DNA of 11,353 bases from assembly GCA_947176565.1 (NCBI GenBank), contig CAMWRC010000018.1:1-11353 (forward strand), written 5' to 3'. Positions 1-7,754 of the stretch are shown piece by piece. This DNA is from an uncultured Ruminococcus sp. (GTDB lineage Bacteria > Bacillota > Clostridia > Oscillospirales > Ruminococcaceae). The position numbers and the translations under genes are program-made. How positions within the stretch are numbered: the stretch's first letter is position 1; the number at the start of each line of letters is the position of its first letter. The notes under the pieces are model-generated. The model did not search any database. It saw nothing but the letters and a program-made list of their open reading frames with translations, and was not told the origin of the DNA.

Positions 1-1027
1 CAGACTCAGTCGGCAGTCCTGCAATAAGGTCTGTATTTATATTTCTGAAACCTGCTTTTCTTGCTGCTTCAAATGCTCTTAATGCGTCGCTTCCGGAATG
101 TTTTCTTCCGATAACACTAAGCACGTCATCATTGAGAGTCTGCGGATTTACTGATATTCTGTCAGCTCCCATTTCTTTTATAACGTGAAGTTTTTCAGCT
201 GTGATAGTATCAGGTCTGCCGGCTTCAAAACAGTATTCACGCACTGCGGAAATATCAAAATTTTCCGCGACTGATTCCATAATTCTGCGTATATCCCGCG
301 CTGAAAGAGATGTAGGAGTTCCGCCGCCGAAGTATATCGTATCAATTCTTGTACCGGTATCTCTTACGATTCCGCCGATTATTTCAAGTTCACGACAGAG
401 AGCTTCAACATATTGCGGTATAAGCTTTACTGCTGAATCCATGCTGTGAGATACAAATGAACAGTAACTACAGCGCGTAGGACAGAACGGTATTGATACA
501 TACAGACTTGCCGCCGAACGGTCAATATTATTAATAACAGGAAGCTGATTCACTGCCGTTTCATATGCAAGACTGAATTTTTTCGGCGAAAGCTCATAGC
601 GTTCCGTGAGTCTCTGACGGATTTCAGATTCTGAAAATCCTTGCTGTATGAGTTCCGTTACTTTTTTAACAGGACGTATGCCGGTCATAAGTCCCCACGG
701 CGGATTGATTCCGGTTTTTTTGTAGAGTATATGATAAATCAGGCGACAGAGTTCATGTTCAATATCATTTTTCTCAGCAGAGAACGGAAGTGATTTTATT
801 TCGTGCTCAGGTTCATCACCATTCAGTCGGATTTGCGATACAACAAATAATCCGTTGTCATAAATGACGCTTGCAAGGATATAATTATTACCCTGTGCAT
901 CATTTATGTCATTAGAAAATTTGAATCTTGCCGTATGAAAAAACAGCTTGCATACGGCTTCAATTTCGTATTTAAATGAATTGCCGGTCAGAACTACCGG
1001 CATTCTGTAATCATCAGCTTTAATCAT
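1..1027 (-). CDS. hemZ: HemZ-like radical SAM protein (coproporphyrinogen dehydrogenase family), C-terminus cut by window edge
   Basis: The 342 visible residues run off the window at position 1; the family is roughly 500 residues, so about a third is missing. Residues 1-165 form the HemZ-type N-terminal region with a WGLMTGIRPVKK segment. The radical SAM core follows: CPTRCSYC at 182-189 (C182, C186, C189 should hold the 4Fe-4S cluster), the glycine-rich YFGGGTPTSL near 232, and FEAGRPDTI then SVNPQTLND near 267-300, wording characteristic of HemZ rather than HemN or HemW. The family is proposed to oxidatively decarboxylate coproporphyrinogen III without oxygen in the cytoplasm; the actual substrate in strict anaerobes is uncertain. 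The ATG at 1027 is fixed by an in-frame stop just upstream; a GGAG lies 13 nt away, a rather long spacing. It follows the MBL gene by 31 nt with no terminator, so the two are probably co-transcribed. Confidence 0.9.
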   Translation of the reverse strand, partial: MIKADDYRMPVVLTGNSFKYEIEAVCKLFFHTARFKFSNDINDAQGNNYILASVIYDNGLFVVSQIRLNGDEPEHEIKSLPFSAEKNDIEHELCRLIYHILYKKTGINPPWGLMTGIRPVKKVTELIQQGFSESEIRQRLTERYELSPKKFSLAYETAVNQLPVINNIDRSAASLYVSIPFCPTRCSYCSFVSHSMDSAVKLIPQYVEALCRELEIIGGIVRDTGTRIDTIYFGGGTPTSLSARDIRRIMESVAENFDISAVREYCFEAGRPDTITAEKLHVIKEMGADRISVNPQTLNDDVLSVIGRKHSGSDALRAFEAARKAGFRNINTDLIAGLPTES

Positions 1028-1058
1028 TGGTTTCTAATTTCTCCATAGTTCAGGATTT

Positions 1059-1697
1059 TTAAGGCTTCCGGAAACGGCGCATATATGGATTGTTCTGCCG
1101 TTCATAGTCAAGAGTAGTCGATTCCATATGACCCGGCAAAACTTTATAATCACCATTAAGATTATACAGTCGTTCAAGGGATTTTATCATATCATCAGGA
1201 TTGCTTCCGCTGAAATCTGTTCTTCCGACAGAACAGCAGAAAAGCGTATCACCGGAGAAAATAACACGTTCATCATCGCAGATATAACACACACTTCCTT
1301 TAGAGTGACCAGGAGTATGAAGCACTTTAAATTCACAGTTTCCGTCGCTGATAATATCGCCGTCGTGAATAATCTTATATTCGCTGACGCTGTTGAACGG
1401 CATTATTGACATCATAGCATGAAGCGACAGAGAAGAACTTGAAAGCATATCCGCATCTTTTTCATGAATGAAGACTTCCGCGCCGGTAGCAAGCCGGACT
1501 TCCTCAACGCCGTTCATATGGTCAAAATGACCATGGGTAAGAAGTATTTTTGTGAGTTTAAGGCGGTTCATTTTCAGATATTCTATAAGCAGACGCGGAG
1601 TTCCGCCTATATCAACTGCAACGCACTGTTCCGGAGCAGTAACTGCAATATAACAGTTTGCATGAATTTCCCCGAGCTGTAAATTTTTAATATTCAT
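1059..1697 (-). CDS. MBL-fold metallo-hydrolase (glyoxalase II-like)
   Basis: A complete 212-residue metallo-beta-lactamase-fold protein of the small glyoxalase II/YcbL-like group. The metal-binding set is intact: THGHFDH at 54-60 (H55, H57, D59, H60), H131 in HTPGHS, D150 in SGDTLF and H190 in LPGHMEST. It is short compared with true GloB (about 250 residues) and lacks an obvious C-terminal glutathione-binding extension, so it is best called an uncharacterised thioester or ester hydrolase with two metal ions, cytoplasmic. The ATG at 1697 is supported by AAAGGAGA at 1706-1713 with good spacing. It is the first gene of a probable two-gene unit with hemZ and has its own candidate promoter at 1757-1784. 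Family assignment is secure; the substrate is unknown. Confidence 0.93.
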   Translation of the reverse strand: MNIKNLQLGEIHANCYIAVTAPEQCVAVDIGGTPRLLIEYLKMNRLKLTKILLTHGHFDHMNGVEEVRLATGAEVFIHEKDADMLSSSSLSLHAMMSIMPFNSVSEYKIIHDGDIISDGNCEFKVLHTPGHSKGSVCYICDDERVIFSGDTLFCCSVGRTDFSGSNPDDMIKSLERLYNLNGDYKVLPGHMESTTLDYERQNNPYMRRFRKP

Positions 1698-1756
1698 GTA
1701 TATTTTCTCCTTTATTTTTTCTGAATATTTTATATTAAATTCCTCAATCAGAAATA

Positions 1757-1784
1757 ACTATATAGATTTCCGGTTACAAATCAA
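1757..1784 (-). promoter_or_regulatory. Candidate sigma-A promoter for the MBL-hemZ unit
   Basis: On the minus strand, TTGATT (1779-1784, 4/6 to TTGACA) is followed after 16 bp by TATAGT (1757-1762, 5/6 to TATAAT). Transcription would begin near 1750, giving a leader of about 50 nt before the MBL start. The -35 overlaps the 3' foot of the hairpin that ends the preceding gene. Assigned by eye from consensus only. Confidence 0.5.
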
Positions 1785-1815
1785 CAGTGGACAGCGTTCA
1801 CACTGTCCACTGCTG
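1779..1815 (-). terminator. Strong hairpin downstream of the LRR-dockerin gene, weak U tract
   Basis: The minus-strand transcript can form a 13-bp stem, CAGCAGTGGACAG with CTGTCCACTGTTG, around an 8-nt loop. One pair is G-U, which pairs only in minus-strand RNA and fits the direction of transcription. The tail (ATTTG) is a poor U tract, so termination may be incomplete or the hairpin may protect the 3' end. It begins 36 nt after the LRR-dockerin stop codon. Confidence 0.6.
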
Positions 1816-1850
1816 TTTCAGCTTATGGATTAGTTATGCCGCAGTTCTTT

Positions 1851-3131
1851 TCATACGACAAGATGCCGGCGGAGAAGAACCATATCATATACGTCAAATT
1901 CGTCGTCGTTATTGCGGTCTCCGGCTTTCCAGTCAGGAAGTTCCCCCGAACCGAGCAGATACTTTTCAGCACATACGAGGTCTGCAACAGTAAACTGACT
2001 GTCACTGTTCAAATCGCCGATAACAGAAAATTTCACGCCGTATTTTTCGGCATACACCTGAGCAGTGGAATTTTCATATCCGTAAATAGTGCCTGTGAAC
2101 ATAAAATCATCAGTATATACATTTGAAAAAGTATTGTTTGCATCGTAAATCTCACATTCGGGATTTTCAATAATCACAGAGCGGAGAGAATCACAGCTGC
2201 TGAATGCTTTTTTGCCGATATATTGGATATTCTCAGGGAATACCATGGATTCAAGGGAAGAACAGTACTCAAATGTACGAGGGCTTATTTCGGCAAGACT
2301 TTCGGGGAGACTGATACTTTTCAGTGATGAGCAGTCGCTGAAAGCAGATTCACCTATATACGTTATATTCGGCGAAAAACTTACTTTTGTGAGATGATTG
2401 CATTCAGCAAATGCGTACTTGCCGATATAAGTCAGTGAATCAGGCATTGTAACACGTTTGAGATATTCGCTGCCCTCAAAAGCACTTTCGGCTATTTTTT
2501 CGACTCCGCCGGGGATATTCGGCTTAAATTCAGTTTCCTTTGCGGAATAAAGCGTGTTGTTGTGTATAAACATTGAATTTTCCTTATACAATGCTTTAAG
2601 CCACGGAGTATCAGCAAAAGCATTGTAACCGATATTCTCAAGAGTAGACGGCAGAGAAACATAAGTAAGATTGCTGCACTGAGCAAACGCGCTCCATTCG
2701 ATAGTTTTAATGCCTTCGGGAATAACGACAGATGTCAGGTTATTGCAGTCATAAAATGCATATTCGTCAATAACTTCTACGCTTTCGGGGATAAATACTT
2801 CCGCAAGTTCTGCACACTCACAGAAAGCATTAGAACCGATAACCGTAACGGTGTCAGGGATAACAACAGATTTCAGATTCGTACACGCAAAGAAAGCCTG
2901 ACTACCGATATCAGTAACAGGTACGCCGTCTACTTCCGATGGAATTTCGACATCACGGACTGAACGTCCGCAGCCTGTCACAGATATACCTGTATCATTT
3001 TCGGTAAATTCGAGAAATTCCTCCTGTATTTCGTCTATAATTTCCTCAGCGTATGAGTTGAATCCGCTCATGGAAACAACAGGTACTATGCCGATAATGG
3101 CAGCTGCTAATGTTCTGAAATTGTTTTTCAT
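1851..3131 (-). CDS. Secreted BspA-type leucine-rich-repeat protein with C-terminal type I dockerin
   Basis: A 426-residue exported protein. Residues 1-28 are a signal peptide (basic MKNNFR, a hydrophobic stretch, likely cleavage after SYA). About 75-323 hold roughly ten 23-residue BspA/TpLRR (LRR_5) repeats of the form IGxxAFxxCxxLxxVxIPxx, interrupted by an island at 182-212; a GYENSTAQVYAEKYG-type cap follows. Residues 372-426 are a dockerin with two calcium loops, DLNSDSQFTVAD (373-384) and DRNNDDEFDVYD (405-416), each followed by a helix. Dockerins bind cohesins, so the protein probably attaches to a cellulosome or cohesin-bearing scaffold, with the LRR part mediating adhesion or protein contact; no catalytic domain is visible. 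The start at 3131 is chosen because AGGAGG sits 7 nt upstream and the signal peptide begins there. It lies between housekeeping genes with its own promoter and terminator. Confidence 0.93.
   Translation of the reverse strand: MKNNFRTLAAAIIGIVPVVSMSGFNSYAEEIIDEIQEEFLEFTENDTGISVTGCGRSVRDVEIPSEVDGVPVTDIGSQAFFACTNLKSVVIPDTVTVIGSNAFCECAELAEVFIPESVEVIDEYAFYDCNNLTSVVIPEGIKTIEWSAFAQCSNLTYVSLPSTLENIGYNAFADTPWLKALYKENSMFIHNNTLYSAKETEFKPNIPGGVEKIAESAFEGSEYLKRVTMPDSLTYIGKYAFAECNHLTKVSFSPNITYIGESAFSDCSSLKSISLPESLAEISPRTFEYCSSLESMVFPENIQYIGKKAFSSCDSLRSVIIENPECEIYDANNTFSNVYTDDFMFTGTIYGYENSTAQVYAEKYGVKFSVIGDLNSDSQFTVADLVCAEKYLLGSGELPDWKAGDRNNDDEFDVYDMVLLRRHLVV
2163..2909 (-). repeat. Tandem 23-codon leucine-rich repeats inside the dockerin protein
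   Basis: Roughly ten protein-level repeats (residues about 75-323), each I-G-x-x-A-F-x-x-C-x-x-L-x-x-V-x-I-P. The DNA of the units has diverged well beyond simple tandem identity, so this is an old array rather than recent slippage. The fifth unit (IGYNAFADTPWLKAL) runs into a non-repeat island seen in other BspA-like proteins. The cysteine at the repeat turn is kept in most units. Confidence 0.85.
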
Positions 3132-3264
3132 AAACACTCCTCCTAAGTTTATTTCAGACAGCACCATATAAAGCATGAATGACATCTGCACACGTCATAA
3201 ATCTGCGCGGTACTGCCATCGGGTTTGAATAAACAGCAGTAAAGGGGGAAGTGATAGAATTTGT
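3132..3264 (-). other. Long 5' leader of the LRR-dockerin gene
   Basis: If the candidate promoter at 3271-3299 is right, the mRNA has about 133 untranslated nt. An 8-bp stem with two G-U pairs is possible (ACTGCTGT with ATGGCAGT, 13-nt loop, about 3213-3241), as is a 5-bp stem GCGCA with TGTGC (about 3186-3206). The leader ends in a strong ribosome binding site. I recognise no known riboswitch class. Confidence 0.35.
3137..3144 (-). promoter_or_regulatory. Strong ribosome binding site fixing the LRR-dockerin start
   Basis: AGGAGGAG on the minus strand, with AGGAGG 7 nt before the ATG at 3131. No comparable site precedes the longer in-frame start at 3191, and starting at 3131 puts a clean signal peptide at the N-terminus. 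Confidence 0.85.
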
Positions 3265-3270
3265 TATCCT

Positions 3271-3299
3271 ATTATGTCATATATATCAAAAACAGTGAA
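3271..3299 (-). promoter_or_regulatory. Candidate sigma-A promoter of the LRR-dockerin gene
   Basis: TTCACT (3294-3299, 4/6) and CATAAT (3271-3276, 5/6) are separated by exactly 17 bp on the minus strand, predicting a start near 3264. The -35 lies inside the terminator hairpin of relA. Consensus matching by eye only. Confidence 0.5.
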
Positions 3300-3318
3300 G
3301 CTGGGTAGGCTTTCTGTT
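3287..3318 (-). terminator. Likely intrinsic terminator directly after relA
   Basis: The minus-strand RNA reads AACAG, A, AAGC, a 7-nt loop, GCTT, CA, CTGTT and then a run of U. That gives a 5-bp plus 4-bp stem broken by a small asymmetric internal loop and followed by UUU(UU). It starts within one base of the relA stop codon. The stem is modest, so efficiency may be partial. Confidence 0.55.
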
Positions 3319-5604
3319 TCAGATAGCTGAACGCTGGACGGATATAACGCCCTTGATTTTTCTTATCTTGTCAAAAAGAATCTTTAGCTGGTCTGCACCG
3401 GCGATAATGACCGTACTTTCAAAAAGTGCATTGCCGTTTTTCAGCTTGCGTGATGAGGAATGTACAATAGGTATACGTGACTCCATAAATATAGCGGTAA
3501 TATCGTATACAAGACCTACGCGGTCGGTAGCAAGAACTTCAAAGCTGGTCTGAAATTCTGATGTACTGTCGTCCGACCATAGTATATCGCTCCGCCATCG
3601 TTCCATTTCCTGCGGGTCGCAGCGTCTGATTGCTGCGCGGTAATTCGAACATTTTGTAGAATGCACGGAAATTCCATAGCCTCGTGTGATGAATCCTACA
3701 ATATCATCTCCTGGAATAGGACTGCAGCACTGAGCTATTTTCCATGCTATTCCTTTAAGCCTGTTCAGAATGATAGTTCCTTTCACATCAGGACTGATAA
3801 CTTCCGGAAGCGGTTTTTCCTCTGTTTTTGGCGATTCGGTATAAATTTTCTGATATTTTTCCTTGAGCCTCGGCAGAATTTTTTCAAGAGATATTCCCTT
3901 ATAGCCCAACGAAGCATAGAAATCATCAAGTGTTTCGCAGTTGTGTTTCGGAAAGTCGTCCTGAAGAAACGCGGAAAGCTCACTTTCAGGAATATCCATC
4001 TGATGACGCTTGAATGCTTTTTCAACTTCTGCTTTTCCTACTGCGATATTTTCGTCTCTCTTTTCGCGTTTGAACCATGAGCGTATCTTTGCCCGTGCTT
4101 CATTCGTATGGACAATATTGAGCCATGCGCGATTCGGTCCTTTATCGGGATTATTGGAAGTAAGTATCTGACATATATCGCCCGATTCAAGCTTACGGTC
4201 AAGCGGAACTATTCTGCCGTTGACTTTTGCGCCTGTCATTCTGTGACCTATTTCTGTATGAATACGGTATGCAAAATCAATGACAGTCGAACCAGCAGGC
4301 AGGATAACTGACATACCTTTCGGAGTCATGACTACTATTTCCTCCGAGCCGATGTCATTTTTTATAACGCGGACAATTTCCTCAACATCATCGGAAGTCT
4401 GCTGTGTTTCGATAATCTGGCGAATCCAAGCAAGCCGGTTTTCCATTTTATCGCGTCCGCGTATGCCCTCTTTGTATTTCCAGTGGGCAGCGATGCCATA
4501 TTCAGCGGTTTCGTGCATATCCCATGTACGTATCTGAACTTCAAACGGAATCCCCTCTTTGCCGAGAACAGTAGTATGAAGTGACTGATACCCGTTTGCT
4601 TTTTTTCCTGATATATAATCCTTGAACCGGTTCGGAAGCGGTGTAAACATATCATGCACAATTCCGAGGATATTATAACATTCCGATACTGTATTGACTA
4701 TTACCCTGACAGCATACTTGTCGTATATTTCCTCGATATTCTTGTGCATCATGATTACTTTCTTGTATATGCCGTATATGCTCTTTACACGTCCTGAAAC
4801 GTGCGGAGGTTCTGTGAAATCCTCCTGTTGAAAACGTTCTTCGATACGTTTTTTTATAATTCTTATAAATTCCTCACGTTCCTCCTTGTTGCTTTCGAGG
4901 AGATTCTCGATTTCAGCATATCCGTATGGGTCGAGGTAACGGAAAGACAAATCCTCCAGTTCCTCCTGAATAGCTCTTATGCCGAGACGATGAGCAATAG
5001 GAGCATATATATGCATTGTTTCTCTTGCGGTAGCTCTCTGTTTTTCTGACGGACGGTATTTCAGCGTGCGGATATTGTGAAGTCTGTCGGAGAGTTTTAT
5101 AATAATTACGCGTATATCCTGAGCCATTGCAAGAAGTATCTTCCGGATATTCTGAGCCTGCTGCTGTTCTTTTGTATATGCCGGAAGCTTGCCGAGTTTT
5201 GTAACTCCGTCCACGAGCATTGCTACGTCCTGACCGAAACGTTTCTTCAGGTCTTCGAGGGTAGCAGGAGTATCTTCAACAACATCATGCAGGAGAGCGG
5301 CACAGATTGTATCTGTATCCATGCCAAGCTCAAGAAGCGTATATGCAACGGCAAGCGGGTGGATTATGTAATCCTGACCCGATGAACGTTTCTGACCCTC
5401 ATGAGCTTTAGCGGCGAACTCATACGCTGATATTATCTTGCTAAGGTCATACTGTTTATCGTCTTTAAGGATTTTCTGGATAATCATTTCAATAGTGAAA
5501 TTATCGTCAAAATCAGGAATTTTGCTGATATACAGCTGATTAAATTCGTCATCAGTATATGCCGGAATCGGAACTCCAAAATTTACGTTTTTTTCTTTAT
5601 CCAT
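3319..5604 (-). CDS. relA: Bifunctional (p)ppGpp synthetase/hydrolase (Rel/SpoT family)
   Basis: A 761-residue long RSH protein with all domains present. It makes (p)ppGpp from ATP and GDP/GTP and hydrolyses it, controlling the stringent response in the cytoplasm at the ribosome. In ATG numbering: the HD hydrolase has H68, HD at 106-107, the ED pair at 110-111 in HDVVEDT, and D173 in KLSDRLHN. The synthetase has D295 in YDKYAVR, the RFKD motif at 326-329 (RXKD type, as in bifunctional enzymes rather than EXDD of monofunctional RelA) and E355 in FEVQIRT. TGS spans about 421-484, the CC/H/C zinc-finger region about 620-655 and ACT about 686-754. Both active sites look intact. The ATG at 5604 is preferred to a GTG at 5622 because AAAGGA lies 9 nt before the ATG. 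It follows recJ by 81 nt with no terminator, so is probably co-transcribed with it. Confidence 0.96.
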   Translation of the reverse strand: MDKEKNVNFGVPIPAYTDDEFNQLYISKIPDFDDNFTIEMIIQKILKDDKQYDLSKIISAYEFAAKAHEGQKRSSGQDYIIHPLAVAYTLLELGMDTDTICAALLHDVVEDTPATLEDLKKRFGQDVAMLVDGVTKLGKLPAYTKEQQQAQNIRKILLAMAQDIRVIIIKLSDRLHNIRTLKYRPSEKQRATARETMHIYAPIAHRLGIRAIQEELEDLSFRYLDPYGYAEIENLLESNKEEREEFIRIIKKRIEERFQQEDFTEPPHVSGRVKSIYGIYKKVIMMHKNIEEIYDKYAVRVIVNTVSECYNILGIVHDMFTPLPNRFKDYISGKKANGYQSLHTTVLGKEGIPFEVQIRTWDMHETAEYGIAAHWKYKEGIRGRDKMENRLAWIRQIIETQQTSDDVEEIVRVIKNDIGSEEIVVMTPKGMSVILPAGSTVIDFAYRIHTEIGHRMTGAKVNGRIVPLDRKLESGDICQILTSNNPDKGPNRAWLNIVHTNEARAKIRSWFKREKRDENIAVGKAEVEKAFKRHQMDIPESELSAFLQDDFPKHNCETLDDFYASLGYKGISLEKILPRLKEKYQKIYTESPKTEEKPLPEVISPDVKGTIILNRLKGIAWKIAQCCSPIPGDDIVGFITRGYGISVHSTKCSNYRAAIRRCDPQEMERWRSDILWSDDSTSEFQTSFEVLATDRVGLVYDITAIFMESRIPIVHSSSRKLKNGNALFESTVIIAGADQLKILFDKIRKIKGVISVQRSAI

Positions 5605-5613
5605 AATAATCAA

Positions 5614-5619
5614 TCCTTT
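5614..5619 (-). promoter_or_regulatory. Ribosome binding site that decides the relA start
   Basis: AAAGGA on the minus strand lies 9 nt before the ATG at 5604 and inside the first codons of the alternative GTG start at 5622. The GTG has no good site of its own, which favours the shorter protein. Confidence 0.65.
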
Positions 5620-5685
5620 CACAAGCCGTAACGCTATTTTATTTTACCTCTTTATATCAGTATCTTAATCGGGAACAGAATCCGG

Positions 5686-7713
5686 TCAGGATACAGACAT
5701 CGATTTTATATCCGCAAGAACAGGTGCAGAATTGAAGTCTGTTCTGTGCGTTGCTTTCAGACGTCTGACAATGGAATCTGTATAGGAAATCTCAATCAGA
5801 CCAAGCTGAACCATTGCTTCGAGAGCAACACAGAACCGACAGAAATTGATTTTGGGATTATTCAGCCGGAAATAAAGCACATCAGTATTTATTCCGCGTG
5901 CCGGAATAAGCTTATATATTTCAGCGGCGGAATCACGGTCAGGAAGCATTGCTCTATAGTAAGCCGCAGGAAGCTTTTCGCCCCGGCTGTATGCCTCAAA
6001 CGAATTGAGAGCGGCGAAATATTTATCCTGTTCAAAACCGCTGCGGTGTATATCTGAAACAATGATGCTGACGGAAGTCCTGTTTCTGTAAACGTTTATA
6101 CCAAGTGAAACCATAAGACTGCATATATCTCCTGACTTTACCGGAAGTTCCTCCGGTGAACGGCGGAATACCAGTGCTTCAAAGAAACTGCCGTCAAGCT
6201 TTATCCGTAGTTTTGAATGAGTACCGCCGGAAAGTGCGGCAATATCCGTTATTTCAGCATTTTCGATACAGAAAACCGGCTGTTCGTTTCCGCAGCCAAA
6301 AGGTTCAAGAATCTGTAATCCCTCTATGTTTTCCACGGTTATATCGCGCGGAGACAATTTCATATCTGCGGTAATTTCAGGGCATGGCATAACTTCATGG
6401 TTTTCGCGGGCGTAATCATTTATCAGCTGTCGAAATTCCTGAGTCTTGCCAGACTTTATAGTAAATCCTCCTGCTGATGGGTGACCACCGAATTTTTCAA
6501 GAACTCCGGAAGCTGCCGTAAGGGAATCGAATACCGAAAAATTTCCGAAAGAACGGGCAGAACCTCGGATTTCACCGTTATCCTCCGAAGCTATGAAACA
6601 CGGTTTACCGAAACGTTCCATAATACGCGATGCAGTAATTCCGATAACGCCGTGATGCCAGCCCTTGCCGAACAGACATATAACACGGTCGCGGATTATT
6701 GACGGGTCGTCGTCAATCATGGATTTTATATCGGAAATAATACTGTTTTCAGCTGATTTACGGAGCGTATTAAGCCGGTCGAGTTCTTCAGCGGCATCAA
6801 GAGCATCTTCATAGCTTTCGCAGAGCAGAAGTTTTAAAGCTGTAAGCGGAGAGCCATAACGTCCGGCGGCATTTATACGCGGAGCGATTCCGAAAGATAT
6901 GGACTGGGAATCAATTTTTTTATTTTCAAGACCGCTGACCTGAATCAGAGCGATGATTGCAGGACGGTCAGTATTATTTATAAGTCTGAGACCATAGTTT
7001 ACTATGTATCTGTTTTCTCCGGTAAGGCTTACAATATCGGCAACAGTTGCAACAGCGGCAAGGTCGCCGAACTGTTCAAGAGCCATTGTATAATCGCCGC
7101 CGTCGAGAGCAGCGACGAGCTTAAGGGCAATCCCTGCGCCGCACAGATACTTGAACGTTGAAGCATCATCATGACGATGAGGGTCAACTACAGCTTCTGC
7201 TTTCGGAATCACATCTCCCTGCTGGTGATGGTCTGTAATAATAAGCTTCATTCCGAGAGAATAAATATACTCAGCCGTTTCAACGGCAGTTATTCCGTTA
7301 TCAACGGTAATGATAAGCTGAACACCGCGTTCATGAATTTTATCAACCGCGGCATTATTCAGACCATATCCCTCAATCCGTTCCGGAATATAGTACATCA
7401 CATCTGCGCCGCATTCACACAGATATGTATATAGTATTGCAGTTGCAGTAATACCGTCACAGTCATAATCGCCGTATACGCAGATTCTTGTACCTTCATC
7501 AATAGCCTGATTTATAATATCGGCGGCTTTCTGCATATCCCTTATCAGAAACGGGTCTGAGAGTTCGTGGATTTCAAGCCGTTCCATTACTGATTCAGGC
7601 AGGGAATAACCCTGTGAAGCAAGTACAGAGGCGGTAAAAGGTGAAATTCCGCAGTTCAGCGAAAGACTGGAAACAACGTGTTTATCAATATCCTTGACGG
7701 ACCATTTTTTCAT
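5686..7713 (-). CDS. recJ: Single-stranded-DNA-specific exonuclease RecJ
   Basis: A complete 675-residue RecJ. It degrades single-stranded DNA 5' to 3' in recombination, mismatch and base excision repair, using metal ions. Motif I is YGDYDCDGIT (80-89), followed by ITVDNGI (135-141), the DHH signature (161-163), the PRINAAGR stretch (279-285), WHHGVIGI in DHHA1 (352-359) and FGGHPSAGG (408-416). An OB-fold region and a C-terminal region of the type seen in Firmicutes follow; the protein is longer than E. coli RecJ (577) and shorter than B. subtilis RecJ (786). The ATG at 7713 has AGGAG 6 nt upstream and a near-consensus promoter just before it. The usual Bacillus order recJ-apt-relA is not kept: relA follows directly and no apt gene lies between. 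Confidence 0.96.
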   Translation of the reverse strand: MKKWSVKDIDKHVVSSLSLNCGISPFTASVLASQGYSLPESVMERLEIHELSDPFLIRDMQKAADIINQAIDEGTRICVYGDYDCDGITATAILYTYLCECGADVMYYIPERIEGYGLNNAAVDKIHERGVQLIITVDNGITAVETAEYIYSLGMKLIITDHHQQGDVIPKAEAVVDPHRHDDASTFKYLCGAGIALKLVAALDGGDYTMALEQFGDLAAVATVADIVSLTGENRYIVNYGLRLINNTDRPAIIALIQVSGLENKKIDSQSISFGIAPRINAAGRYGSPLTALKLLLCESYEDALDAAEELDRLNTLRKSAENSIISDIKSMIDDDPSIIRDRVICLFGKGWHHGVIGITASRIMERFGKPCFIASEDNGEIRGSARSFGNFSVFDSLTAASGVLEKFGGHPSAGGFTIKSGKTQEFRQLINDYARENHEVMPCPEITADMKLSPRDITVENIEGLQILEPFGCGNEQPVFCIENAEITDIAALSGGTHSKLRIKLDGSFFEALVFRRSPEELPVKSGDICSLMVSLGINVYRNRTSVSIIVSDIHRSGFEQDKYFAALNSFEAYSRGEKLPAAYYRAMLPDRDSAAEIYKLIPARGINTDVLYFRLNNPKINFCRFCVALEAMVQLGLIEISYTDSIVRRLKATHRTDFNSAPVLADIKSMSVS

Positions 7714-7754
7714 AACTGTCTCCTGAAAAAAGATGATATATTTTTACACATTAC

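Noticed and set aside
930..1002. Two inverted repeats in the first 100 nt of hemZ (GCCGTATG/CATACGGC and TGCCGGT/ACCGGCA)
   Set aside because: Short stems with 13- and 7-nt loops inside coding sequence and no U tract; they could modestly affect translation but are compatible with chance.
1020..1046. Eight-codon ORF overlapping the hemZ start (ATG at 1046)
   Set aside because: No Shine-Dalgarno before it; it more likely just contains the GGAG that serves hemZ.
3132..3191. Upstream in-frame start giving a 446-residue LRR-dockerin protein
   Set aside because: No ribosome binding site precedes 3191, the extra 20 residues bury the signal peptide, and AGGAGG lies ideally before the ATG at 3131.
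3661..4080. 139-codon plus-strand open frame opposite relA
   Set aside because: It lies wholly antisense to conserved relA coding sequence, and its translation is a typical antisense mix with no recognisable domain. The other plus-strand frames are rejected for the same reason.
5605..5622. GTG start of relA six codons upstream
   Set aside because: The AAAGGA ribosome site overlaps the first codons of this start and is well spaced for the ATG at 5604.
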